Below, piece by piece: positions 1 through 9,456 of a stretch of 64,000 nucleotides of DNA. The notes under the pieces were generated by a model, which saw only the letters and a program-made list of their open reading frames with translations, did no database searches and was not told where the DNA came from. The position numbers and the translations under genes are program-made. The DNA comes from Laribacter hongkongensis DSM 14985 (GTDB lineage Bacteria; Pseudomonadota; Gammaproteobacteria; Burkholderiales; Aquaspirillaceae). Position 1 is the stretch's first letter. Each line of letters starts with the position of its first letter. The DNA lies in assembly GCF_000423285.1 (NCBI RefSeq), contig NZ_AUHR01000002.1:186001-250000 (forward strand), in the 5' to 3' direction.

Positions 1-398
1 CGGCCGCGGCCCTTGGCCAGGGCAAACGTCAGCGGCAGTTCGCTGTTTTCCACCACGAACGGCAGGTCACGGTGTACCAGCTGTTCCTGCAAGGCCACGG
101 TGGCCGAGCTCACCACCAGCTTGCGGCCCCGGCTTTTGGCCATGACGCCGCCGGCAATCAGGTAGGCCACGCTTTTGCCGACCCCGGTCGGGCCTTCCAC
201 CACCAGGATGCTTTCACCGGCCCGTTCGGGCAGGTCTTCGCCTTCGGCGCGTTCCAGGCTTTGCGACAGGGTCTTGGCAATGGCGGCAATCATCTGCCGC
301 TGGGCGGCGCGTGGCTTGAAGCCGGGCAGGGCGCTAGCCAGCGTCTGGTAATGGTGCCGGATGGCGTCTTTTTCGAGATCGGTGAGCATGGCGCACAT
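1..398 (-). CDS. dinG: ATP-dependent DNA helicase DinG, N-terminal part (cut by window edge)
   Basis: This is the first 132 residues of a DinG-type superfamily 2 (XPD-like) DNA helicase, which unwinds 5'-tailed DNA and R-loops using ATP. The N-terminus has the Q-motif-like stretch FKPRAAQRQMI (about residues 28-38). A Walker A motif GPTGVGKS follows (69-76), then the motif Ia stretch SSATVALQEQL. The reading frame is still open at base 1, just after the KGRGR that in DinG precedes the first iron-sulfur cysteine, so the cluster itself is outside the window. The start at 398 has AAGG four bases upstream; an in-frame ATG at 389 is the alternative. E. coli DinG aligns well by eye over this stretch. 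Confidence 0.9.
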   Translation of the reverse strand, partial: MCAMLTDLEKDAIRHHYQTLASALPGFKPRAAQRQMIAAIAKTLSQSLERAEGEDLPERAGESILVVEGPTGVGKSVAYLIAGGVMAKSRGRKLVVSSATVALQEQLVHRDLPFVVENSELPLTFALAKGRG

Positions 399-487
399 TT
401 TACCTTGCCCGTCCCGCCTGTGCCGGTCGCTGTTGCCAGCCGGTGGTACGCTAGCAGCTCCGAACCTTTCGTGACCAAGGACGCACC

Positions 488-961
488 ATGCAAAGCCGGA
501 TGCAGAAATTCCAGCTCGCCGAAGACGCCATTCATGCCCTGCTGGACACGGCGCTGCACGGCCGCCTGTCCACGCTGAACGCCGATGGCTACCCGTACAC
601 CGTGCCGGTGCATTTCGTGTTTGCCGAGGGCCGGCTGTACGTGCACGGGCTGGACCGCGGGCAGAAAATCGACAATATCCGCAGCTATCCGCTGGTGGGT
701 TTCGAGGTGGACGAGCTCGACGGCCTGCTGACCGACAACCTGAGCCAGCCCTGTCAGGCCGATGCTGCCTACCGCAGCGTGGTGGCGCAGGGCGATGCGC
801 GGCTGATTGACGACCCGGCGGAAAAGCACCGGGTGCTGGGCTGGTTCGTGCGCAAGTACACGCCGGCCTTTGCGCCGCAGGACATGCCGTCCAACAAGGT
901 GATGGCAACCTGCGTGATCGAGATCACCCTCAGGTCCCTGACGGGCAAGTATCACGCCTGA
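488..961 (+). CDS. PPOX-fold FMN-binding protein (pyridoxamine 5'-phosphate oxidase / NimA-like family)
   Basis: A 157-residue protein of the split-barrel flavin-binding superfamily that includes PNPOx and the nitroimidazole-resistance NimA proteins. It opens with a helix and the strand pattern GRLSTLNADGYPYTVPVHFV (about 25-44), followed by LYVHGLDRGQKIDNIR, the usual FMN-phosphate contact region. The length is typical for the single-domain family. AAGGA lies six bases before the ATG. The substrate cannot be told from sequence; members reduce flavin-linked small molecules or haem-like compounds. It is divergent from the minus-strand dinG and stands alone. Confidence 0.8.
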   Translation: MQSRMQKFQLAEDAIHALLDTALHGRLSTLNADGYPYTVPVHFVFAEGRLYVHGLDRGQKIDNIRSYPLVGFEVDELDGLLTDNLSQPCQADAAYRSVVAQGDARLIDDPAEKHRVLGWFVRKYTPAFAPQDMPSNKVMATCVIEITLRSLTGKYHA

Positions 962-979
962 CACCTGCCCGCCGGGTGG

Positions 980-1621
980 TCAGGCTGGCTGGAACAGCCC
1001 TTCGAGCGGAGCGAGGATGCCCAGCACGGCCCGCTGGATGCTGCGGACCAGCACCTCCCGGTCCAGCTGCGGGTGCAGCACGGCCCGGATCAGCAGGCCG
1101 TTGAACAGCGTGCACAGGGTGTCGAGCGCGCCGTGCAGGTCGCTGGCCTGTTCGGGCGTCAGCGATGTCCGGGGGCTGACCAGCAGGTCGTGCAGCCGCT
1201 GGCGGGCTGCCGTGTCGGCATCGCGCAGCAGCTCGGCAACCTTGGGATTGCGGGCAGCTTCGGCCAGCATTTCCAGTTGCAGCGCACTGTGATCCGGCGC
1301 CAGGTTTTCCTGCACGCCCTGGCGGATGTTGTCGACCAGTGCCTGCAGGCGCGGCCCCGGGTGCAGGGTGATTTCGTCCATGGCCGAATACATGGCCTGC
1401 AGGTCGCGGGCAATGATGGCGGCGATGATCTCTTCCTTGCTGGCAAAGAAATGGTAAATGTGGCCGGTGCTCATGGCCGCGGTGCGCGAGATGTTGGCCA
1501 TGCTGGCAGCGTGATAGCCCTGCTGGAGAAAACAGGCCGCTGCGGCATCGAGAATCTGCTGGCGACGGGCATCAGCCAGCGCCGGATCGGGCTGGCGCCC
1601 GATTCTGGGTCTGGAACACAT
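980..1621 (-). CDS. TetR/AcrR-family transcriptional repressor, probably of the adjacent RND pump
   Basis: A 213-residue one-domain repressor. The N-terminal helix-turn-helix lies around residues 16-62 (ARRQQILDAAAACFLQQGYHA, then the recognition part STGHIYHFFASKEEI). A longer, less conserved ligand-binding C-terminus follows. The ATG at 1621 is chosen because GGGGA sits a few bases upstream; a TTG at 1651 would add ten residues without a good site. It lies directly downstream of, and in the same direction as, the three RND efflux genes. TetR proteins commonly control such pumps, so it may be the last cistron and autoregulate the operon. That link is inferred from position. Confidence 0.85.
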   Translation of the reverse strand: MCSRPRIGRQPDPALADARRQQILDAAAACFLQQGYHAASMANISRTAAMSTGHIYHFFASKEEIIAAIIARDLQAMYSAMDEITLHPGPRLQALVDNIRQGVQENLAPDHSALQLEMLAEAARNPKVAELLRDADTAARQRLHDLLVSPRTSLTPEQASDLHGALDTLCTLFNGLLIRAVLHPQLDREVLVRSIQRAVLGILAPLEGLFQPA

Positions 1622-1689
1622 GGATAGTCCCCGAAGATTGGCAAATGACAAAAGAACGGGCCGCCGTGGCGACCCGTCTGCCGTTACGG

Positions 1690-3105
1690 TCAGGAGCGCC
1701 AGCCGCCACCCAGCGCCCGGTAAAGGGCGATGCGGTTGGCAAGCCGGTTGAGCTGGACCTCGATCAGCCCCTGACGGGCCGTGTAGTCGCTGCGCTGGGC
1801 AACCAGGACATTCAGGTAACTGTCGATGCCCTTGTCAAAGCGGGCCTGCGACAGCCGGTAGCTCAGGCCGGTGGCTTCTGTCAGTGCCGTCTGGGCCGAC
1901 AGGCGTTCGTCGATGGTGTCCTGCACCGCCAGGGTGTCAGCCACTTCGGTAAACGCCTTCTGGATGGCTTTCTCGTATTGCGCCAGCGAGATGTCGCGAT
2001 CCGCCTCGCTCACCCGCAGGTTGGCCAGGTTGTGGCCGCCTTCGAAGATCGGCAGCCGGACTTGCGGCATGAAGGACCAGCTGCGCGAGCCGGCGTCAAA
2101 CAGCCCCGAGAGGTCGCTGCTGGCGGTGCCGACGCTGGCGGTCAGCGTGATGCTCGGGAAAAACGCAGCCCGGGCCGCACCGATGTTGGCGTTGGCTGCC
2201 TTGAGGGCATGTTCGGCCTCGACAATGTCCGGGCGGCGCAGCAGCAGGTCGGACGGCAGGCCGGCGGGCAGGGCGGCCGGCGTCGGCAGCTCGGCAACCG
2301 GGGCCGTCGGCAGCAGTGCGGGGTCGACACTGGTGCCGACCACCAGCACCAGCGCGTTGCGGTCCTGCGCCAGCAGGGCTTCGTAGCGGGCGACTTCGCC
2401 ACGGGCTGATTCCATGCCGGTCTGGGCCTGGCTCAGGTCCAGCGCCGAAGCGCTGCCCAGTTCAAAGCGGCGGCGTACCAGCTCGTATTCGGCCCGCCGG
2501 TTGCCCAGCGTGTCGCGCGCCAGTTTCAGCTGTTCGCGGTCGGCGGCGTAGGCGAGGTAGGCATTGGCGACTTCGGACACGAGGCTGATCTGCGCGGCGC
2601 GGCGGGCTTCCTCGGTGGCGAGGAAGGTTTCCAGCGCGGCGTCCTTCAGGCTCTGGATGCGGCCGAAGAAATCCACTTCATAGCTGGTCAGCCCCACGCT
2701 GGCGCTGTACTGGCGGGCGAGGGTCGAGGCACCGTTGCCGGACAGGTCGCCTGGCAGGCGCTGGCTTTCGCTGCCGCCGCTGGCGGCGATCGACGGCAGC
2801 AGGTCGGCACGCTGGATCTGGTAGCGCGCACGGGCCTTGTCGATCTGCAATGCCGCCACCCGCAGGTCACGGTTGTGGGTCAGGGCCAGTTCGATCAGCG
2901 TCTTGAGCTGCTCGTCCGGGAAAAAGGCCCGCCAGTCAGCCAGCAGGGTGTCGCTGACGGAGCCTTCCGGGCGCGTGGCTCCGACACTGTCGGGGAACTG
3001 GCCCGCCACCGGCAGGGCCGGTTGCCGGTAATCAGGTGCCATGGTCGTGCAGCCGGTCGCCAGCAGCATGGCGGCCAGCGAAGTGACAATCATCGGATGG
3101 TTCAT
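1690..3105 (-). CDS. oprM: Outer-membrane efflux lipoprotein, NodT/OprM family
   Basis: A 471-residue outer-membrane channel of a tripartite efflux pump, the TolC-like exit duct that docks on the periplasmic adaptor. It has a lipoprotein signal with lipobox LATGC (Cys about residue 19). Two OEP repeats follow, with long helical stretches such as [20 protein letters not shown] near the C-terminus, and the family phrase [15 protein letters not shown]. Its start codon overlaps the pump gene's stop by four bases (ATGA), so translation is probably coupled. Length is normal for the family. Confidence 0.92.
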   Translation of the reverse strand: MNHPMIVTSLAAMLLATGCTTMAPDYRQPALPVAGQFPDSVGATRPEGSVSDTLLADWRAFFPDEQLKTLIELALTHNRDLRVAALQIDKARARYQIQRADLLPSIAASGGSESQRLPGDLSGNGASTLARQYSASVGLTSYEVDFFGRIQSLKDAALETFLATEEARRAAQISLVSEVANAYLAYAADREQLKLARDTLGNRRAEYELVRRRFELGSASALDLSQAQTGMESARGEVARYEALLAQDRNALVLVVGTSVDPALLPTAPVAELPTPAALPAGLPSDLLLRRPDIVEAEHALKAANANIGAARAAFFPSITLTASVGTASSDLSGLFDAGSRSWSFMPQVRLPIFEGGHNLANLRVSEADRDISLAQYEKAIQKAFTEVADTLAVQDTIDERLSAQTALTEATGLSYRLSQARFDKGIDSYLNVLVAQRSDYTARQGLIEVQLNRLANRIALYRALGGGWRS

Positions 3106-6100
3106 GGGCGGTTCTCCTCGGAAGGGGTCGGATCGGCTGCCGGCGGCTCATGCGCGCTCAGGTTGTCCCTGGGACGCAGCCAGTGCCGTTGACCATCGAA
3201 AACACGGCGGATCACCACAAAGAACAGGGGCACGAAGATCACGGCCAGTACCGTACCGGTGATCATGCCGCCGATCACGCCGATGCCCAGTGCGTTCTGC
3301 GCACCGGCACCCGCGCCGTTGCTGACGGCCAGCGGCAGCACCCCGAGGATGAAGGCAAACGACGTCATCAGGATCGGGCGCAGGCGCAGGCGCACGGCAG
3401 TCAGCGCGGCCGACAGCAACGAGTGGCCGGATGCCGCCAGGTCCTTGGCGAATTCCACGATCAGGATGGCGTTTTTCGAGGCCAGACCGATGGTGGTCAG
3501 CAGGCCGACCTGGAAGTACACGTCGTTGGAAAGCTTGAACAGCATGGCGGCTGCCAGCGCCCCGATGATGCCGAGCGGGACCACCAGCATGACCGAGAAC
3601 GGAATCGACCAGCTTTCATACAGGGCAGCCAGACACAGGAAGATCACGAGGATCGACAGGGCGTACAGCATCGGTGCCTGCGAGCCGGCCATGCGTTCCT
3701 GGTACGAGAGGCCGGTCCACTCGTAGCCGATGCCTGCCGGCAGCTGGGCGACCAGCTGTTCCATGGCCAGCATCGCTTCGCCGGTGCTGTGGCCGGGTGC
3801 TGCCTGACCCTGGATCTGCACGGACGGCAGGCCGTTGTAGCGTTCCAGACGCGGCGAGCCGTAGGTCCAGTGGGCGCTGGCAAAGGCGCTGAACGGCACC
3901 ATTTCACCCGTGCTGTTGCGCACGTACCATTTGTTCAGGTCTTCCGGCAGCATGCGGGTCGAGGCTTCGCCCTGGATGTACACCTTCTTGACGCGACCCT
4001 TGTCGATGAAGTCGTTGACATAGCTGCCACCCCAGGCGGTGCTCAGGGCGTCGTTGATGTCAGCGGTCGACAGGCCCAGTGCACCGGCACGGGCAAAATC
4101 GATGTCGAGCTGGTATTCCGGCATGTCTTCCTGACCGTTGGGGCGCACGGCCATCAGGGCCGGGTTCTGCGCTGCCATGCCCAGGAGCTGGTTGCGGGCC
4201 TGCATCAGGGCGTCGTGGCCCAGACCGGCGCGGTCCTGCAGTTGCAGGTCAAAACCGGTGGCGTTGCCCAGTTCGACCACGGCCGGCGGAGCAAAGGCAA
4301 ACGCCATGGCATCCTTGATGCCGGCAAACGCACCCATGGCCCGGCCGGCGACGGCCTGCACCTTGCGGTCTGCGGCCTTGCGCTCCTTCCAGTCCTTCAG
4401 GCCCACGAAGCCCAGCGCCATGTTCTGGCCATTGCCGGCAAAGCTGAAACCGGCCACCGAGAAGATCGACGCGACCGAGTCGGTTTCGTTTTCGAGGAAG
4501 TGCTTTTCCACCTGCTTGACCACTTCCATGGTGCGTTCCTGCGTGGCACCGGCCGGCAGCTGCACCATGGTGAACATCATTCCCTGGTCTTCGTCCGGCA
4601 GGAAGCTCGACGGCAGGCGCATGAACATCACCGCCATGCCGGCCACGATCAGGCCGTAGATGACCATGTAGCGCACGCTGCGGCTGATCATCCTGCTGGC
4701 CATGTTCTGCGTGCCGCCGTTCAGGCGCTCCAGCCAGAGGTTGAAGCGGATGAAGATGCGGCCGAAGAGGCTGGATTCGGCGCTGCTGTGGCCTTTGGCA
4801 ACCGGCTTGAGCAGCGTGGCGCACAGGGCCGGGGTCAGCACCAGCGCGATGATCACCGACAGCACCATGGCCGACACGATGGTGACGGAGAACTGGCGGT
4901 AGATCACGCCGGTGGAGCCGCCGAAGAACGCCATCGGCACGAACACGGCCGACAGCACCAGTGCGATGCCGATCAGGGCACCGGTGATCTGGTCCATCGA
5001 CTTGCGGGTGGCTTCGCGCGGCGACAGGCCTTCCTCGCTCATGATGCGCTCGACGTTTTCCACCACCACGATGGCATCATCCACCAGCAGGCCGATGGCC
5101 AGCACCATGGCGAACATGGTGAGGGTGTTGATGGAGTAGCCAAAGGCGAACAGCACGCCGAACGTACCCAGCAGCACCACTGGAACGGCAATGGTGGGGA
5201 TCAGGGTGGCGCGGAAGTTCTGCAGGAACAGGTACATCACCACGAACACGAGGATGACCGCTTCAAAGAGGGTCTGGACCACGCTTTCGATCGACAGCTT
5301 CACGAACGGCGTGGTGTCGTACGGCACCACCACTTTCATGCCCTGCGGCATGAAGGTCTGCAGGTCCTGCACCTTGGCTTTCAGGGCCGCAGCGGTATCC
5401 AGTGCGTTGGCACCGGTGGCGAGCTTGATGCCGAGGCCGGCCGCCGGCTTGCCGTTGAAGCGGGCAATGTGCGAATACGATTCGCTGCCCAGTTCAACCT
5501 TGGCCACGTCTTTCAGGTAGACATTGGCACCGTTGCCGGTGCTGCGCAGCAGGATGTTTTCAAACTCGGCCGGGGTCTTCAGGCGGCTCTGGGCCGTGAC
5601 GGTGGCATTGAGCTGCTGGCCGGGCAGGGCGGGAGTGCCGCCGAGCTGGCCGGCAGACACCTGGGCGTTCTGCGCCTGGATGGCATTGCGGATGTCGGCC
5701 GGGGTCAGTGCGTACTGTTGCAGCCTGGCCGGGTCCAGCCAGATGCGCATGGCGTACTGGCTGCCGAACAGGTTGACTTCACCGACTCCGGGTACGCGGG
5801 CAATGATGTCCTGCACGTTGGCGGCAATGTAGTCGGCCAGGTCAGTGTTGCTCATGCTGCCGTCTTCGGACACGAAGCCCATCACCATCAGGAAGTTGGT
5901 GGCGGACTTGGTGACCGTGATGCCCTGGCGTTGAACTTCCTGGGGCAGGAGCGGCGTGGCGAGCGACAGCTTGTTCTGCACCTGCACCTGCGCCGTGTCC
6001 GGATTGGTGTTGGCGTCGAAGGTCAGGGTGATTTCCACGCTGCCGCTGGAGTCGCTGGTCGAGGACATGTAGGTCAGGTGATCGATGCCTTTCATGTTCT

Positions 6101-6299
6101 GCTCGATCACCTGCGTCACGGTGTCTTCCACCGTCTTGGCCGAGGCACCCGGGTAGGTGGCGGAAATCTGCACCGTTGGCGGTGCGATCTGCGGATATTG
6201 CGCCACCGGCAGGTTGAGTACCGACAAGGCACCCGCCAGCATGATGACGATGGCGATCACCCAGGCAAAAATCGGGCGATCAATAAAGAAACGGGCCAT
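3102..6299 (-). CDS. acrB: RND multidrug efflux transporter, HAE1 family (AcrB/MexB/MtrD-like)
   Basis: A 1065-residue inner-membrane proton/drug antiporter. It begins with the family N-terminus [17 protein letters not shown] and has two large periplasmic loops and twelve expected membrane helices. The proton-relay aspartate pair is in TM4 ([16 protein letters not shown]) and the matching lysine in TM10 ([16 protein letters not shown]). The protein expels hydrophobic drugs, dyes or bile salts from the periplasm and outer leaflet. It sits between the adaptor gene (12-base gap upstream) and the outer-membrane channel (4-base overlap downstream). The exact substrate range cannot be read from the sequence. 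Confidence 0.96.
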   Translation of the reverse strand: MARFFIDRPIFAWVIAIVIMLAGALSVLNLPVAQYPQIAPPTVQISATYPGASAKTVEDTVTQVIEQNMKGIDHLTYMSSTSDSSGSVEITLTFDANTNPDTAQVQVQNKLSLATPLLPQEVQRQGITVTKSATNFLMVMGFVSEDGSMSNTDLADYIAANVQDIIARVPGVGEVNLFGSQYAMRIWLDPARLQQYALTPADIRNAIQAQNAQVSAGQLGGTPALPGQQLNATVTAQSRLKTPAEFENILLRSTGNGANVYLKDVAKVELGSESYSHIARFNGKPAAGLGIKLATGANALDTAAALKAKVQDLQTFMPQGMKVVVPYDTTPFVKLSIESVVQTLFEAVILVFVVMYLFLQNFRATLIPTIAVPVVLLGTFGVLFAFGYSINTLTMFAMVLAIGLLVDDAIVVVENVERIMSEEGLSPREATRKSMDQITGALIGIALVLSAVFVPMAFFGGSTGVIYRQFSVTIVSAMVLSVIIALVLTPALCATLLKPVAKGHSSAESSLFGRIFIRFNLWLERLNGGTQNMASRMISRSVRYMVIYGLIVAGMAVMFMRLPSSFLPDEDQGMMFTMVQLPAGATQERTMEVVKQVEKHFLENETDSVASIFSVAGFSFAGNGQNMALGFVGLKDWKERKAADRKVQAVAGRAMGAFAGIKDAMAFAFAPPAVVELGNATGFDLQLQDRAGLGHDALMQARNQLLGMAAQNPALMAVRPNGQEDMPEYQLDIDFARAGALGLSTADINDALSTAWGGSYVNDFIDKGRVKKVYIQGEASTRMLPEDLNKWYVRNSTGEMVPFSAFASAHWTYGSPRLERYNGLPSVQIQGQAAPGHSTGEAMLAMEQLVAQLPAGIGYEWTGLSYQERMAGSQAPMLYALSILVIFLCLAALYESWSIPFSVMLVVPLGIIGALAAAMLFKLSNDVYFQVGLLTTIGLASKNAILIVEFAKDLAASGHSLLSAALTAVRLRLRPILMTSFAFILGVLPLAVSNGAGAGAQNALGIGVIGGMITGTVLAVIFVPLFFVVIRRVFDGQRHWLRPRDNLSAHEPPAADPTPSEENRP

Positions 6300-6311
6300 G
6301 TTTGCGTCTCC

Positions 6312-7508
6312 TTACCGTGCAGCCGGTGCGGCAGCAGCAGGCTTGGCCTGGCCGTCGGCCGCCGGCTTGCTGCCGGTTTCCACCGGCTTGACCGGCATGC
6401 CCGGGCGCACTTTCTGCAACCCTTGCACGATGACTTTGTCGCCGGCCTGCAGGCCGGCGCTGACCAGCCACTTGTCGCCGATGGCGCGCTGGGTCTGCAG
6501 CACGCGCTGGGCCACCTTGCCGTCCTTGCCGACCACCAGTGCCGTCGGTTCGCCCTTGGTGTTGCGGGTCACGCCCTGTTGCGGCACGAGCAGTGCCTGC
6601 GGGTTGATGCCTTCCTGTACCTGTGCGCGCACGTACATGCCCGGCAGCAGCGTGGCGTCCGGGTTCGGGAACACGGCGCGCAGGGTGACGGTGCCGGTGT
6701 TGGTGTCGACGGTCACGTCGGCAAATTCCAGCCGGCCTTCCTGCGGGTAATCACTGCCGTCTTCCAGCTTGAGGCTGACCTTGGCGCGCCCTTTTTCGTC
6801 CTGTGCCAGCGTGCCGTTGGCCAGCTCGCGCTTGAGGCGCAAGAGCTCGGCGCTGGACTGGGTGACGTCGACATAGATCGGGTCAAGCTGCTGCACCGTG
6901 GCCAGTGCGGTGTTCTGGTTGCCGGTGACCAGTGCGCCCGGCGTGACGCTGGACTTGCCGATGCGTCCGGCGATCGGCGAGGCCACGCGCGTGTAGTAGA
7001 GGTCGATTTCAGCGGTTTTCAGCTCGGCTCTGGCTGCCAGTACTTCGGCCCTGGCGGCGTGGAAGGCGGCCTGGGCGTCGTCGTTGTCCTGCTGGCTGAC
7101 GGCCTGGATGGACACCAGTTCGCCATAGCGCTCGGCCTTGGTGCGGGCGGTGGTCAGGTTGGCTTCGGCCTTGGCCAGGGCTGCCTGGGCACGGGCGACA
7201 GCGGCTTCGTAGGTGGCCGGGTCGATCTGGTACAGCGGTTCGCCGGCCTTCACCATGCCGCCTTCGGTGAAGTGGCGTTTCTGGATGATGCCGCCAACCT
7301 GTGGGCGGACGTCGGCGACCAGATAAGGCGAAGTGCGGCCGGCCAGTTCGGTCATCAGGGCCAGGGGTTCGGTCTTGAGTGTGACCACGCCGACTTCGGC
7401 AGCAGGAGGTGCCGCAGCTGATTCGGCCTTCTGGCCGTTGCAGCCGGCGAGCAGCCAGCTCATGGAAAGGGCGAGCACCAGCGGGGCAAGGGGACGGGAG
7501 AGTGTCAT
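6312..7508 (-). CDS. acrA: RND efflux periplasmic adaptor (membrane fusion protein, AcrA/MexA-like)
   Basis: A 398-residue adaptor linking the pump to the outer-membrane channel. It has a lipoprotein signal with lipobox LLAGC (Cys 23 from this start). A lipoyl half-motif (AGRTSPYLVADVRPQVGGII) is followed by a coiled-coil hairpin rich in Ala and Arg (about 85-155) and the second lipoyl half. The C-terminal beta-barrel contains LLPGMYVRAQV. The ATG at 7508 gives a standard signal peptide; an in-frame ATG at 7535 would add nine residues. It is the first gene of the efflux operon, with an operator-like dyad just upstream at 7539-7558. Confidence 0.93.
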   Translation of the reverse strand: MTLSRPLAPLVLALSMSWLLAGCNGQKAESAAAPPAAEVGVVTLKTEPLALMTELAGRTSPYLVADVRPQVGGIIQKRHFTEGGMVKAGEPLYQIDPATYEAAVARAQAALAKAEANLTTARTKAERYGELVSIQAVSQQDNDDAQAAFHAARAEVLAARAELKTAEIDLYYTRVASPIAGRIGKSSVTPGALVTGNQNTALATVQQLDPIYVDVTQSSAELLRLKRELANGTLAQDEKGRAKVSLKLEDGSDYPQEGRLEFADVTVDTNTGTVTLRAVFPNPDATLLPGMYVRAQVQEGINPQALLVPQQGVTRNTKGEPTALVVGKDGKVAQRVLQTQRAIGDKWLVSAGLQAGDKVIVQGLQKVRPGMPVKPVETGSKPAADGQAKPAAAAPAAR

Positions 7509-7538
7509 GGTGGAGGAGGGCGTCCGGAAAATCATGAA

Positions 7539-7558
7539 GCCAGTCCGTACAGACTGGC
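7539..7558. promoter_or_regulatory. Perfect 7+6+7 dyad upstream of the RND efflux operon (candidate TetR operator)
   Basis: GCCAGTC-CGTACA-GACTGGC: two perfect 7-base arms around a 6-base spacer. It lies 31 bases upstream of the chosen adaptor start and only 4 bases upstream of the alternative ATG at 7535. TetR proteins bind dyads of about this size, and a TetR gene closes the operon. The site could equally act as an mRNA hairpin over the translation start. Confidence 0.5.
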
Positions 7559-7800
7559 CATTCTGTAATTAAGTGAGCGTTCATTCTATTTTTGATGGGC
7601 GGCCGGATCAAGACCATTCGGGTGAAATTTTCCGGTGTGATATACCAAAAAAATGACTTGACGATTGACCTTGTGTAGTGACCAAGGGGCGGCATTCCGG
7701 CTCGCTTTGTTTTTGTGCTCATGCCGATTGCATCGTGCCATTGAGCTTCTGGCGGCACGAACTCATAATCGGTGTTTCCGAACGCAAGATACTTCTGACA

Positions 7801-9381
7801 ATGACGTTTTCCACCGGTCTGAACCTTGGCTGTGAAGGCCGCAAGATCATTGCCCGATACCTGCCGGGCGACCCCGCCGTGGCCCCGACCCGGGATGCCC
7901 TGCAGGCGTTGCTGGTGCAGCAGAAATGGCATAACGCTGCGCTGGACGAAATGGCGATCGAGGCATTCCTGAAAACCTGTCAGGAATCGGCCGAAGAAGG
8001 CAATACGGTGATCGGGGAGCTGCATGACGGCAGTTTCGAGATCAGTGTCAGCAGTGATGCCATGACAGCCTGGTTGACGCTCCGTTTGCCCATGGGCGGA
8101 CAGGCTGTCGACCCGCGCAGGGTCATTCAGTCACTTCAGGATCACGGCGTGGTTTACGGATTGCAGACCGAAGCGTTGCGTACGGCCCTGACCAGCGGCC
8201 ATTGCGAGCATCTGGTGGTGGCCGTCGGCTGTCCGGCCGGCCATGGCGAGCGGACGCGCTTCGTGAATCTGGTTGAGGACCAGCTGGGAGATGACCCGGG
8301 TGATTCTTCGGCGCTGGCACGGGTGGATTACCGCGCCATGGGCCACCTGCATCTGGTGGACCGCGGCGTGCAGCTGATGCGACGGATTCCGGCCAGTCAG
8401 GGCGTACCCGGCATGAACGTGCTGGGGCAGGCCGTAGCGGCTGTGCCGGTGCCGGACCTGCCGTTCGAACGCGGCCTGTCCGGTGTCGATGTGGCATCGA
8501 ATGATCCGGACGTACTGGTTTCCACCCTGGCGGGTGCACCTTCCTTTCTGGAAAAGGGCGTCAAGGTGCTGCCGGTCATCGAAGTCGACGAAGTCGGCCT
8601 GGATTCCGGACACATCGAGTTTGACGGCACCTTGCACGTAAAAGGTGACATCCGTGCCGGCATGCGCGTGATGGCTGGCGGCGATGTGGTGGTCAGTGGT
8701 GCCATCGAGGCTGCCGAGGTACGGGCTGGCGGCAATGTTTCGGTCAAGGGCGGCATCATCGGCAAGCTCGGCAGCCAGGATACGGCCCTGATCCGGGCGG
8801 GAGGCTCGATCGAGGCCCGCTTTGTCGAAGGCGCCCGCCTGAGCGCCGAAGCTACCGTCAAGGCCGAGCGCGGCATCCAGCAGTCGAATGTGGAAGCCGG
8901 GCACAGCATTCTGGTCGGCAACCAGGGCAGCCTTGGGGGCGGCCAGTATTCTGCCTTGCGTCATGTGCAGGCCGGTGTACTGGGGCTGCCGACCGGTGTG
9001 ACAACCGTGGTGCAGGTCGGCTACCAGCCCGGACTGATCCGCCGGCGTGACGAGCTGGAGCTGGAACGCAAGGCCCGGCTGGACGAGTTCGGCAAGGTAT
9101 TGCAGGTCATCACCTTCTGCAAGCAGAGCCCCGAGCACGCCGACCAGCTGGAAAAGGCGCGGCGGACGGCCGGGACGCTCAAGTCCGAAGTCGATCGCCT
9201 GACACTGGAGCTGGCTGAACTCAACGACAAGCTGACACTGGCCGCAGATGCGGCCATCGTCGCCCTCAAGCAGATCTACTGCGGTGTCGAGCTGCGCATC
9301 GGCCAGAAGCGCATGACGCTGGACGAGGAGCGGCGTGGTGGCAGTGCCCGGCTGAAAGGCTCGCAGGTGGTCATTGAATGA
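7801..9381 (+). CDS. FapA/DUF342 family protein (flagellar assembly protein A-like, beta-helix)
   Basis: A 526-residue cytoplasmic protein of the DUF342/FapA family. The centre is a right-handed beta-helix made of repeated short turns such as LHVKGDIRAGMRVMAGGDVVVSGAI and VRAGGNVSVKGGI (about 275-330). The C-terminus is a long charged coiled coil (about 415-500) that opens RRRDELELERKARL. Members are linked to flagellar placement or cell-surface assembly in some bacteria, but the molecular role is not settled. The frame is open from a GTG at 7678, but that extension looks non-coding, so the ATG at 7801 is used. It stands alone with no flagellar genes nearby. Confidence 0.75.
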   Translation: MTFSTGLNLGCEGRKIIARYLPGDPAVAPTRDALQALLVQQKWHNAALDEMAIEAFLKTCQESAEEGNTVIGELHDGSFEISVSSDAMTAWLTLRLPMGGQAVDPRRVIQSLQDHGVVYGLQTEALRTALTSGHCEHLVVAVGCPAGHGERTRFVNLVEDQLGDDPGDSSALARVDYRAMGHLHLVDRGVQLMRRIPASQGVPGMNVLGQAVAAVPVPDLPFERGLSGVDVASNDPDVLVSTLAGAPSFLEKGVKVLPVIEVDEVGLDSGHIEFDGTLHVKGDIRAGMRVMAGGDVVVSGAIEAAEVRAGGNVSVKGGIIGKLGSQDTALIRAGGSIEARFVEGARLSAEATVKAERGIQQSNVEAGHSILVGNQGSLGGGQYSALRHVQAGVLGLPTGVTTVVQVGYQPGLIRRRDELELERKARLDEFGKVLQVITFCKQSPEHADQLEKARRTAGTLKSEVDRLTLELAELNDKLTLAADAAIVALKQIYCGVELRIGQKRMTLDEERRGGSARLKGSQVVIE

Positions 9382-9407
9382 CGGCCTGACCCGACAGGCA
9401 CGTAACG

Positions 9408-9434
9408 GAAAAGGGCAGCCTTCAGGCTGCCTTT
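9408..9434. terminator. Convergent intrinsic terminator between the FapA-like and MFS genes
   Basis: GGCAGCC-TTCA-GGCTGCC (stem 9414-9431). The minus-strand reading ends in CCCTTTT and the plus-strand reading in TTT. It lies between two converging genes and can serve both, better for the MFS transcript. Confidence 0.8.
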
Positions 9435-9456
9435 GGTGTGCGTGGATGCCGGAGCG

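Noticed and set aside
3150-7421. A 1423-codon open frame on the plus strand
   Set aside because: It is antisense to the RND pump and adaptor genes. Its protein is a His/Gln/Arg/Gly-rich shadow without motifs, caused by the codon bias of GC-rich genes.
7678-7800. Longer N-terminus for the FapA-like protein from GTG 7678
   Set aside because: The extra 41 residues have unlike composition and lie over the probable promoter region.
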